Origin: CAJBLF01 sp041679065
Lineage (GTDB): Bacteria; Patescibacteriota; Gracilibacteria; Absconditabacterales; Absconditicoccaceae
Assembly (NCBI GenBank): GCA_041679065.1
Contig: JBBABI010000032.1
Location: 1 to 12,369 of the forward strand
DNA: 12,369 bases
Direction: 5' to 3'
In this document: positions 1 through 6,031 of the stretch, piece after piece
How the letters are laid out: each line of letters opens with the position of its first letter
Numbering within the stretch: position 1 is the first letter of the stretch
The notes under the pieces: model-generated
The model's input: the letters and a program-made list of their open reading frames with translations, nothing else
Told to the model about the DNA's origin: nothing
The model's database searches: none
Translations under genes and position numbers: made by a program

Positions 1-490
1 CATTTTTATCCAAAACAACGACAACCTTGGAATCAGACAATCCAAGATTTTTCAGCAATTCTACAGCCATTTTGGTTTGGGGAGTAGAGAATGATGCTAT
101 CTGGATGCCCTTCAATGCATTATCTTTAGCTTTGAGACTGATAAGTCCTTGTAATGCAGATTTTCTTGCTTTCTTAGTCATGATCTTGGTAAAATTCCTT
201 TCACCTCTTGGACCAAAAGTCACTCATCCTCATCTTCTCGTAGGTGAGTTTTTATCACCGGCTCTTGCACCTCCTGTTCATTTTTGCTTGTAAAGTTTTC
301 TGCCAGATCCATGTACTTCTCATCTTCATTTGACTTTCGCAGGATTATTGCGGGCATTACTCATCTGCAGAAGATAATATTCATGGATGAGACCAGGATT
401 GATGCTCTCATCAGAAAAAAGTTTTTCATCCAAAGCGAATGTCGAAACCACTTTTCATTTCATATCATAGATATCTATAGTATAGGCCAT
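1..490 (-). CDS. rplD: 50S ribosomal protein L4, partial (C-terminus beyond window)
   Basis: Ribosomal protein L4 of the large subunit, which binds 23S rRNA and lines the exit tunnel. About 163 N-terminal residues are visible. The frame holds six in-frame TGA codons. Read as Gly they give the L4 hallmark loop KGRGEVHGSGRKLYKQKGTG, then GARAG, RRGGGVTFGPRGE and later TKKARKSAL. The family motif needs Gly at these TGA sites, so reading TGA as stop would be wrong. The start is ATG at 488-490 (MAYTIDIYDMKGK), 33 bp after the rplC stop, with only a weak GAG upstream. It is the fourth gene of the tuf-rpsJ-rplC-rplD series, the usual S10-operon order. The rest of the gene lies off the left edge. Confidence 0.96.
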
Positions 491-523
491 TCTCAACGAT
501 ATAAAGATAAAATCAAAATTATT

Positions 524-1123
524 TTATACAACCACCTTTAATAACTCATTATATGCACCAGGCAATGATCATCTTAGGACAGCAAGCTGTTCACTATCTC
601 TAGTAAAAGTATCTACGACCTGAATACCTTTAAGTGTCACACGCTGATTACCCATACGTCCGGCATGAGGATGTCATTTGAGTGTTCTTCTAGGTTTTCT
701 ATTTCCCATAGATCAGACATGCCTATGAAATTTAGAACCATGCGTTTTAGGTCATCCCTGAAGATGAAACCTCTTGATAGCGCCTTGATACCCCTTTCCT
801 TTGGCATATCAGGTCACATCCACCATTTTTACACCATCCAAAAGAGCTATATCTAACACTTTTCCAGCCTCATTGTTTTTGATGAAACCATCATCTACCA
901 TAAATTCCATAACTTCCCTATATGCTATCTTTTGTCCTTTTTCTTTTTTTAGGAGTTTTTTCTCTACGCCGATAACAGCACAGACGTAACCATCCTTTTC
1001 CTTGGTTTTGTATCTTACGACCTCCTGAGGAACAATTTTTACCAACGTGACAGGCACGAATTTATCATCAATCCACATTTTGGTCATCTCTTTTTTACTG
1101 ACTACTAATCATGACTTGCTCAT
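524..1123 (-). CDS. rplC: 50S ribosomal protein L3
   Basis: Ribosomal protein L3 (199 aa), an early-assembling 23S rRNA-binding protein near the peptidyl transferase centre. The C-terminal half carries the L3 signature GYAKGKGYQGAIKRF, then GGPKTHGSKFHRHVGSMG, HPHAGRMGNQRVTLKG and LPGAYNELLKV. Six of about 22 glycines are TGA. The start is chosen at ATG 1121-1123, not the later ATG at 1085-1087. The upstream start gives MSKSGLVVSKKEMTKMW, matching the usual L3 beginning (GLLGKKIGMTQ-like), and the first TGA-Gly lies in this stretch. The stop is TAA. It sits between rpsJ and rplD on the same strand, with a palindromic repeat in the gap to rpsJ. Confidence 0.96.
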
Positions 1124-1154
1124 AACAGAGATATAATTATGTAAAACATTTTCC

Positions 1155-1251
1155 TTAATTAATAATTAACAATGAACAATGAATAATGTTGGTGTTTTTT
1201 TATATAGAAGACTTCCGAAATTATTCATTATTAATTATTCATTATTCATTC
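1155..1251. repeat. imperfect palindromic intergenic repeat (copy 1)
   Basis: This fills the rpsJ-rplC gap. A left arm rich in AATGAACAATGAATAATG and a right arm rich in ATTATTCATTATTAATTATT are near-reverse complements. They flank a core TGGTGTTTTTTT...AGACTTCCGA. The same left arm and core recur at 3331-3422, so this is a dispersed element and not chance AT-richness. If transcribed within the ribosomal operon it would form a long AU-rich hairpin. Confidence 0.7.
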
Positions 1252-1578
1252 TTAAAACACCTTAACATCTACCAAAACGCCAACTGGAATAGCTAAATTC
1301 TGGAGATATTCCATAGTCTTAGCACCCATTTCTGTGACATCAATCATCCTAGAATAGGTAATCCTTTCAAATTGCTCTCTAGCATTCTTATATTTGAAAT
1401 TAGATTTCAACACCGTATATACTTTTCTACTTTTGGGCAATGGAATAGGTCATTTGATGATCGCACCTGATTTTATCAAAAGAGAAACAACCTTCCCTAC
1501 AGAAGATTCGAGCATCTTGCTATCATAGCTCTTCAATTTAATTCTCAATTTAGTCTTTACGTTTTTTTTGTCAGCCAT
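1252..1578 (-). CDS. rpsJ: 30S ribosomal protein S10
   Basis: Ribosomal protein S10 (108 aa) of the small subunit head; family members also act with NusB in antitermination. The sequence reads MADKKNVKTKLRIKLKSYDSK, followed by SGAIIKGPIPLPKSRKVYTVL, then NAREQFERITYSRMIDV and a C-terminal IPVGVLVDVKVF. The universally conserved Gly of GPIPLP is encoded by the single in-frame TGA (near 1453). This is one of the cleanest proofs of UGA-to-Gly reassignment here. The length fits the family. The start is ATG 1576-1578 behind an A/T-rich leader with no clear Shine-Dalgarno. The stop is TAA. It is the second gene after tuf. Confidence 0.96.
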
Positions 1579-1623
1579 AAATAATAAGAATTATTAAATA
1601 AATTTTTTTCTTGAAATTTAGAT

Positions 1624-1654
1624 CTCCGGACAACCATAGAGAGTTAGCCCGGAG
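1624..1654. promoter_or_regulatory. hairpin in the tuf-rpsJ gap
   Basis: CTCCGG and CCGGAG form a 6-bp GC-rich stem around a 19-nt loop in the 107-bp gap between the tuf stop and the rpsJ start. No T-tract follows on the minus strand, so a full terminator is unlikely. It could be an mRNA processing or partial attenuation hairpin, or a remnant repeat. Confidence 0.35.
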
Positions 1655-1685
1655 CATTAAATCTCAAAAATATCATCGAAAAAAA

Positions 1686-2861
1686 TTATGCTAAGATCTT
1701 AGTAACAACTCCTGCACCTACCGTTCTACCTCCTTCTCTGATAGCAAACCTCAAACCTTCTTCCATAGCAACCGGATAGATAAGCTCTACATCGATTTTT
1801 GCGTTGTCTCCAGGCATAATCATTTCTACACCTGGCTTGAGGGTAGCGGTTCCAGTCACATCCGTAGTTCTCAAAAAGAATTGTGGTCTGTATCCTGTCA
1901 TAAATGGTGTATGTCTACCGCCTTCTTCTTTCTTCAATACATATGCCTCAGCTTCAAATTTGGTATGTGCCTTAACCGTTCCTGGTTTGCAGATAACCTG
2001 CCCTCTTTCTATCTGTTCTTTTTCTATACCTCTAAGCAACAATCCCACATTCATACCAGCTTCTGCTTGATCAAACGACTTGTGGAACATCTCTACTCCA
2101 GTGATAACGGTTTTCTTTGGCTCAGCCCCGAGTCCAAGTATTTCTACTTCATCATTCATTTTGACGATACCTCTTTCTATCCTTCCTGTAGCAACAGTTC
2201 CTCTTCCTTTGATAGAGAAGACATCTTCTACTGGCATAAGGAATGGCTTATCGGTGTCTCTTACAGGGACAGGAATAAATTCATCCAATGCCTTGACAAG
2301 ATCCCATATACATTTTGCATCTCCATTTTCATCAGTTGGATTTTCCATCGCCTTGAGCGCAGAACCTCTGATAATAGGAGAATTTGCATCATAATGATTT
2401 TTTTTCAACACTTCTCTAATCTCTTCTTCTACAAGTTCCAATTCTTCAGGATCTTTGACCATATCACACTTATTCAAGAATACGACAATCTTAGGAACAT
2501 TAACCTGATGAGCAAGCAGAACGTGTTCTCTTGTCTGAGGCATAGGTCCATCAGTTGCAGCTACTACAAGAATAGCTCCATCCATCTGAGCAGCTCCTAC
2601 GATCATGTTTTTGACGTAATCAGCATGTCCTGGACAGTCAATGTGTGCATAGTGCCTTGTTTCAGATTCATACTCTACGTGTCTAGTGTTGATCGTGATA
2701 CCTCTTGCTTTTTCTTCTGGTGCATTGTCGATTTGAGCAAAAGCTAGAGATTGAGCGAATCCTTTCGTAGCTAGTACTCCGGTAATTGCGGATGTTAATG
2801 TTGTCTTTCCATGATCTACGTGACCGATAGTACCAACATTAACGTGAATTTTGTTAGCCAT
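1686..2861 (-). CDS. tuf: elongation factor Tu
   Basis: EF-Tu (391 aa), the GTPase that brings aminoacyl-tRNA to the ribosome. The G1 motif GHVDHGKTT lies near residues 13-21. Switch I carries RGITINT, G3 is DCPGHADY, G4 is NKCDM and G5 is GSALKA. The last residues, GGRTVGAGVVTKI, are the canonical EF-Tu C-terminus. The length is normal. All 35 glycines use GGN and none use TGA, unlike the ribosomal genes downstream, where about a quarter do. The start ATG (2859-2861) has an A/T-rich leader with no Shine-Dalgarno. It is the first gene of the minus-strand operon. Confidence 0.99.
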   Translation of the reverse strand: MANKIHVNVGTIGHVDHGKTTLTSAITGVLATKGFAQSLAFAQIDNAPEEKARGITINTRHVEYESETRHYAHIDCPGHADYVKNMIVGAAQMDGAILVVAATDGPMPQTREHVLLAHQVNVPKIVVFLNKCDMVKDPEELELVEEEIREVLKKNHYDANSPIIRGSALKAMENPTDENGDAKCIWDLVKALDEFIPVPVRDTDKPFLMPVEDVFSIKGRGTVATGRIERGIVKMNDEVEILGLGAEPKKTVITGVEMFHKSFDQAEAGMNVGLLLRGIEKEQIERGQVICKPGTVKAHTKFEAEAYVLKKEEGGRHTPFMTGYRPQFFLRTTDVTGTATLKPGVEMIMPGDNAKIDVELIYPVAMEEGLRFAIREGGRTVGAGVVTKILA

Positions 2862-3089
2862 AGTAAAATATTTAAAAGTTAAAAATAAATGTGCTGACTG
2901 GCAGCGTGAGTTTCAAACATACGAATTCCGTTTATAAATTCAATAGAATTTTAAACAAAATACTGATTTCACTCAAATGATAGTCACTAAGCAGGTCTTA
3001 TGCTATCATTTATGTTGTGGAACCCATGGTCCGTACATAATCAATACCCCAAAGGATAATATTATATGTACAAACGCTGATCTATATTG

Positions 3090-3107
3090 TGTCCGCCTAG
3101 GCGGACA
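3090..3107. repeat. perfect 18-bp GC palindrome in the tuf leader region
   Basis: TGTCCGCCTAGGCGGACA is a perfect palindrome in an AT-rich spacer. It lies just downstream of the candidate minus-strand tuf promoter, so it may start the transcript with a hairpin, or it may be a dispersed palindromic repeat. No T-tract follows on either strand, so it is not a standard terminator. Confidence 0.6.
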
Positions 3108-3121
3108 ATAAACTCGCCAAT

Positions 3122-3149
3122 AATATAATAAATAGAAAGTGATAATCAA
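3122..3149 (-). promoter_or_regulatory. candidate sigma70 promoter for tuf-rpsJ-rplC-rplD
   Basis: On the minus strand a -35 TTGATT (3144-3149), a 16-nt spacer and a -10 TATATT (3122-3127) face tuf. The predicted start near 3115 leaves a leader of about 250 nt. That is long, so another promoter nearer tuf is possible. Confidence 0.35.
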
Positions 3150-3177
3150 GACAATTTTTCATCGTCATTTTTTTTAC

Positions 3178-3205
3178 TTGATTTCACAAGAAGGATATAT
3201 ATAAA
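3178..3205 (+). promoter_or_regulatory. candidate sigma70 promoter for the tRNA cluster
   Basis: A -35 TTGATT (3178-3183) and a -10 TATAAA (3200-3205) are separated by 16 nt. The predicted start is about 38 nt before tRNA-Phe. It is divergent from the tuf promoter candidate. Confidence 0.45.
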
Positions 3206-3249
3206 GTCTCGGCATTTTTTGTTTGTGCAGAAAATTTATAAATCAATAA

Positions 3250-3324
3250 GCCAGGGTAGCTCAGTGGTAGAGCAGAGGCCTGAAAAGCCTTGTGTCGGGA
3301 GTTCAATTCTCCCCCCTGGCACCA
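3250..3324 (+). tRNA. tRNA-Phe (GAA)
   Basis: A full cloverleaf. The acceptor GCCAGGG pairs with CCCTGGC. The D-stem is GCTC/GAGC. The anticodon stem GAGGC/GCCTT (one G-U) holds loop CTGAAAA with anticodon GAA. The T-arm is GGGAG-TTCAATT-CTCCC. CCA is encoded. It is the first gene of a three-tRNA plus-strand cluster. Confidence 0.97.
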
Positions 3325-3330
3325 TGAAGA

Positions 3331-3422
3331 GAATGAATAATTAATAATGAACAATGAATAATGGTGGTGTTTTTTTTACAAAAAGACTCCGACACTGTTC
3401 ACTGTTAGTTGTCCACTATTCC
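3331..3422. repeat. imperfect palindromic intergenic repeat (copy 2)
   Basis: This shares the left arm AATGAACAATGAATAATG and core TGGTGTTTTTTTT...AGACTCCGA with the element at 1155-1251. Its right arm (CACTGTTCACTGTTAGTTGT-like) is a diverged complement. It starts a few bases after tRNA-Phe and ends at the duplicated tRNA-Ile 5' half. Confidence 0.7.
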
Positions 3423-3424
3423 AT

Positions 3425-3475
3425 GGGCGTATAGCTCAGCTGGTTAGAGCGGTCCGGTAATTACCGGACAGGTCG
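3425..3475 (+). pseudogene. 5' half of tRNA-Ile joined to a hairpin element
   Basis: Positions 3423-3451 repeat exactly the first 27 nt of the tRNA-Ile gene plus two upstream bases (second copy 3545-3573, 122 bp away). In place of the anticodon arm there is GTCCGGT-AATT-ACCGGAC (3452-3469), a perfect 7-bp stem. It is followed by AGGTCG, the same variable-loop sequence as the true tRNA. After that, similarity fades to a degraded T-arm (AAGTTCGGGTCC near 3497-3508). No 3' acceptor strand exists before the true gene, so it cannot fold as a full tRNA. The same design occurs before tRNA-Pro. Confidence 0.75.
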
Positions 3476-3546
3476 GTGTCCGCTATAGGAAGATAAAGTT
3501 CGGGTCCAAACAAAAAAATTATAAAAGTGGTTCCATAAAAAAATAT

Positions 3547-3623
3547 GGGCGTATAGCTCAGCTGGTTAGAGCGCGTCTCTGATAAGGACGAGGTCGATGG
3601 TTCGAGTCCATCTATGCCCACCA
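3547..3623 (+). tRNA. tRNA-Ile (GAT)
   Basis: The acceptor GGGCGTA pairs with TATGCCC (one G-U). The D-stem is GCTC/GAGC. The anticodon stem CGTCT/GGACG holds loop CTGATAA with anticodon GAT. The T-arm is GATGG-TTCGAGT-CCATC. CCA is encoded. Its 5' half is duplicated 122 bp upstream. Confidence 0.97.
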
Positions 3624-3664
3624 TTATCCCCCGGCAAGCCGTAGGGAGTTGAAAGATTGAGACA

Positions 3665-3685
3665 TTGAAAATTGAAAATTGAAAA
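3665..3685. repeat. short tandem repeat, TTGAAAA x3
   Basis: Three perfect 7-bp units lie between tRNA-Ile and the duplicated tRNA-Pro half, preceded by diverged GTTGAAAG and ATTGAGAC units. It looks like spacer DNA with no assignable role. Confidence 0.7.
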
Positions 3686-3700
3686 TCAGAGATCATTTAT

Positions 3701-3752
3701 CGGGGATTAGCTCAGATGGCTAGAGCGGTCCGGTTGTTCACCGGACAGGTCG
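3701..3752 (+). pseudogene. 5' half of tRNA-Pro joined to a hairpin element
   Basis: Positions 3682-3727 are an exact 46-bp direct repeat of 3810-3855 (offset 128 bp), covering 19 upstream bases and the first 27 nt of tRNA-Pro. The anticodon arm is replaced by GTCCGGT-TGTTC-ACCGGAC (3728-3746) and then AGGTCG. These features are shared with the element before tRNA-Ile although the two tRNA halves differ. A later stretch, ATAAAGTTAGACAAAAAAA, matches the Ile element's ATAAAGTTCGGG...CAAAAAAA. No 3' acceptor strand is present. Confidence 0.75.
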
Positions 3753-3828
3753 TTATTCGGTTACAGAACAGTGAATAAAAGTATAAAGTTAGACAAAAAA
3801 ACAATCAAAAAAATCAGAGATCATTTAT

Positions 3829-3902
3829 CGGGGATTAGCTCAGATGGCTAGAGCGCCTGGTTTGGGACCAGGAGGTCGCGAGTTCGAGTCCCGCATCCCC
3901 GA
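3829..3902 (+). tRNA. tRNA-Pro (TGG)
   Basis: The acceptor CGGGGAT pairs with ATCCCCG. The D-stem is GCTC/GAGC. The anticodon stem CCTGG/CCAGG holds loop TTTGGGA with anticodon TGG. The T-arm is GCGAG-TTCGAGT-CCCGC (outermost G-C pair, fourth pair A-C). The discriminator is A. CCA is not encoded (GAAATT follows), unlike the Phe and Ile genes, so it must be added after transcription. Confidence 0.96.
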
Positions 3903-3914
3903 AATTAAAAAGCA

Positions 3915-3945
3915 AAAATAGCAATGCAAAGCGCTATTTTTTTTT
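3915..3945 (+). terminator. Rho-independent terminator of the tRNA cluster
   Basis: AAAATAGC (3915-3922) pairs with GCTATTTT (3933-3940) around a 10-nt loop, and further T residues follow. It lies 12 bp after tRNA-Pro on the same strand. Confidence 0.75.
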
Positions 3946-4001
3946 AAAAAAATTTTTTCTTGTTTGCATACCAAAAATCTATACACTCCAAATGAATATT
4001 C

Positions 4002-4052
4002 AAATTTTCAAATGCTAGAAATTTACCAAACAATTTTAAAATTTGAAAATTT
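4002..4052. repeat. 12-bp inverted repeat in the AT-rich gap
   Basis: AAATTTTCAAAT (4002-4013) and ATTTGAAAATTT (4041-4052) are perfect reverse complements separated by 27 bp. They lie in the 188-bp non-coding stretch between the tRNA terminator and the DUF4012 gene. The composition is so AT-rich that a functional role is uncertain. Confidence 0.55.
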
Positions 4053-4093
4053 AAGAATTCTAAGATTGTTTCGGATATTCGGAAATTTTTAAA

Positions 4094-4113
4094 CCTGCCC
4101 GACGCAGGCGGGT
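4094..4113. repeat. GC-rich palindromic island before the DUF4012 gene
   Basis: CCTGC-CCGAC-GCAGG forms a 5-bp stem inside AACCTGCCCGAC...GCGGGTT, embedded in AT-rich DNA about 20 bp before the ATG. It resembles the short GC-rich palindromes scattered in intergenic DNA of many bacteria. It may end read-through from upstream or form a leader hairpin. Confidence 0.4.
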
Positions 4114-4133
4114 TCGTAAATTCCTCTCTATAT

Positions 4134-5750
4134 ATGATCTATTTCGGCATAACCAAACAGGAGAAAAAAAACCGGACACAGAAACGGAAACAGCTAAATA
4201 CAGCTTTTTTTGTCCTCATCTTTCTCTGTTTCATCTTTTTCTCTTTCTCATCTAAGATCTCCCAGATCGTATTTTCCAAAAACAAGATAGATATCTTCCA
4301 AGAAAACCTCAATCACATAGCATTTTCATTCCGAGCTATAGACAAAAATCTTTCCCAATTTCTCATGAAGATAGATGATATCCAGCAAGCATATAGCAAA
4401 GGAGAGAATATCCTCCAAACCAAAGAGAAGCAAATCGATGAATGTCTTACCTATATCCAAAAAAATAAAGAATACCTCAAAAAAGTAGGCTTTTCTGATT
4501 ATGAGAATCTTATTAATTTTTTGGGCGATCTCCAAAAACACGAAAAGGAAGTATTCCAGCTCCTAGGGAAAGAGAAGAGTCAGAATTACCTTGTCATCCT
4601 AGAAAACACAAATGAAAAAAGACCCAATGGATGATTTTTTTGATCATTCGCATTTATAACCATACAAGGAGCTCATATCACGACAATGGAAATCGTAGAT
4701 TCCTACTACCCTGACTTTATCGCATATAGGACACGCATTATGGCGCCAGACCGGACAGCCCCATTTCTGCCGGATAGGAAAATCTGATTTATCGCCGGCA
4801 ATAAGTTTGGATTTACCGATATGGATGGTAAAAATCTCAAAGACCTGTACGAACTCATGTTTGGCAAAACCTACGAGATGTGGAAGGTGCAACAGACTAT
4901 GCAACCAGATTTATACAACAAACTTCTCAACCAAGATATCAAAGGAGTTATCTTTGTCAGATCAGACCTTCTAGAAAAAATCCTACCTGGATTTAAACAA
5001 AAGATCCGGGAACGGCAATTCCTCAATGCTGCAGTCGATCTCATCAGGAAAGAGGAACGTGGCAACAAAAAAGAGCTGTACATCAAGGAAATCAAACAGT
5101 ATTTCAATGACCATAAGATGAGCATCCTCAAAAATGTGGTCAATAGATTTGGAGAAATAGCGAATAATCAATATCTGACGATGTATTTCTCCAATGTATC
5201 ACAGGAGTTTTACGGCCTTCTTTCCAAGAACAAGCTTTTTAATATATTCTCACCACAAAATATCTATTTTCGAGATATGAATGCTTCCTATAATAAGATA
5301 GATGGATTTGTCAGTAAAAGGATCCAAATAACTGATGCCAAAAATGATATGGTTATGGAGACCGACCAGGATATTGTTCCTATAGAGAAGCTCTGAAGCT
5401 GAACATACAACATACGTATTACCTACACCCTCAGCATCCCTGCTCAATATCGGACATTTATCCAATCCCTGGAAGAGAAATACAAGGTAAAATTAGAAGA
5501 TAGGGAACGGGCGATCTTGGGCATGAAAGCAGGAACCTACGATGAACCAGGACAAGGGCTCGTCAAAAAGCGACGGGAAACTAAGTCTTCTATCTATTTT
5601 CCACGCAACATACAAATGCTGAAAGTAACCGGAGATATCTATTACCAAACTCAGTTCTATCCGCCTTTCGCGAACGGCTTGTTTTACCAGATGGGGACGA
5701 TAGAAAATAATACATCCAGAAGCATAGATATCGAGATCGAAGTAAAGTAA
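4134..5750 (+). CDS. DUF4012 domain-containing membrane-anchored protein
   Basis: A 538-aa protein with five TGA codons read as Gly (residues 167, 170, 218, 421, 423). A basic N-terminus (KKNRTQKRK) precedes one membrane helix at about residues 22-40, so most of the chain is probably outside the membrane. Helical, possibly coiled-coil sequence follows (about 50-150). At about 158-171 lies LENTNEKRPNGGFFGS, which matches the DUF4012 hallmark (N-x-E-x-R-P-x-G-G-F-x-G-S). Two of its glycines are TGA. DUF4012 proteins are common in Candidate Phyla Radiation genomes and have no established biochemical function. The start ATG lacks a Shine-Dalgarno; the stop is TAA. No promoter stands out. Read with the standard code it would appear as three or four fragments. 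Confidence 0.85.
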
Positions 5751-5771
5751 ATAATATCGAAACCAACCGTC

Positions 5772-5800
5772 ATTCCGGCGTTACGGTTTGCAGCCGGAAT
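5772..5800. repeat. REP-like palindrome after the DUF4012 gene
   Basis: ATTCCGGC (5772-5779) and GCCGGAAT (5793-5800) form a perfect 8-bp stem with a 13-nt loop, inside CGTCATTCCGGC...GCCGGAATCCA. This resembles the CGTCATTCC-type palindromes common between bacterial genes. It sits 21 bp after the stop codon and is followed by CCACATTTTT, so it could also end transcription of the DUF4012 gene. Confidence 0.6.
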
Positions 5801-5830
5801 CCACATTTTTAAAAAACAATTCCCAATAAC

Positions 5831-5887
5831 CAATGTACAGTCCCGGTACACCGGGGCGAAATACACAGCCATTAGGCGAAATATACA
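5831..5887. repeat. intergenic hairpin plus direct repeat
   Basis: CCCGGT-AC-ACCGGG forms a tight hairpin overlapping a TGTAC/GTACA pairing. GGCGAAATACACA (5845-5857) recurs as GGCGAAATATACA (5875-5887), 30 bp apart. Nothing coding is seen in the 281-bp gap 5751-6031. The hairpin, this repeat and the downstream promoter are its visible content. Confidence 0.45.
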
Positions 5888-5956
5888 ACATTTTCATGTA
5901 AAAAACAGCAACCATATAATATTATCTGAAAAAGGCAAGCCTAAACATAGTTTTTA

Positions 5957-5995
5957 GACCATTTTTTTGACAATATGACCATTTTTAGATACAAT
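5957..5995 (+). promoter_or_regulatory. strong sigma70-type promoter with overlapping direct repeats
   Basis: A perfect -35 TTGACA (5967-5972), a 17-nt spacer and a -10 TACAAT (5990-5995) place a start near 6002, about 30 nt before the ATG at 6032. GACCATTTTT occurs at 5957-5966 and 5977-5986, on either side of the -35 with 20-bp spacing (two helical turns). This suggests an operator for a dimeric regulator. The leader contains GAGGTAAAAACTTTTACTC, a weak bulged hairpin. Confidence 0.75.
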
Positions 5996-6031
5996 TGAGA
6001 GGTAAAAACTTTTACTCGATAAGAGAATACA

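Noticed and set aside
809..1087. rplC starting at the ATG at 1085-1087.
   Set aside because: The ATG at 1121-1123 adds the conserved L3 N-terminus (GLVVSKKEMT) through a TGA-Gly, so the shorter start would miss it.
1881..2747. A long plus-strand open frame opposite tuf.
   Set aside because: It is antisense to a perfectly conserved EF-Tu, its protein is Cys/Phe/Ser-rich nonsense and it has no start signals. It is a shadow of tuf codon use.
3665..3685. CRISPR-like short repeats (also considered for 11897-11946).
   Set aside because: Units are 7 or 10 bp, tandem, with no spacers and no cas genes nearby.
3701..3775. A complete extra tRNA: the hairpin loop before tRNA-Pro could be read TTGTTCA with anticodon GTT (Asn).
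   Set aside because: Position 37 would be C, the T-arm is degraded and no 3' acceptor strand pairs with CGGGGAT before the true tRNA-Pro gene.
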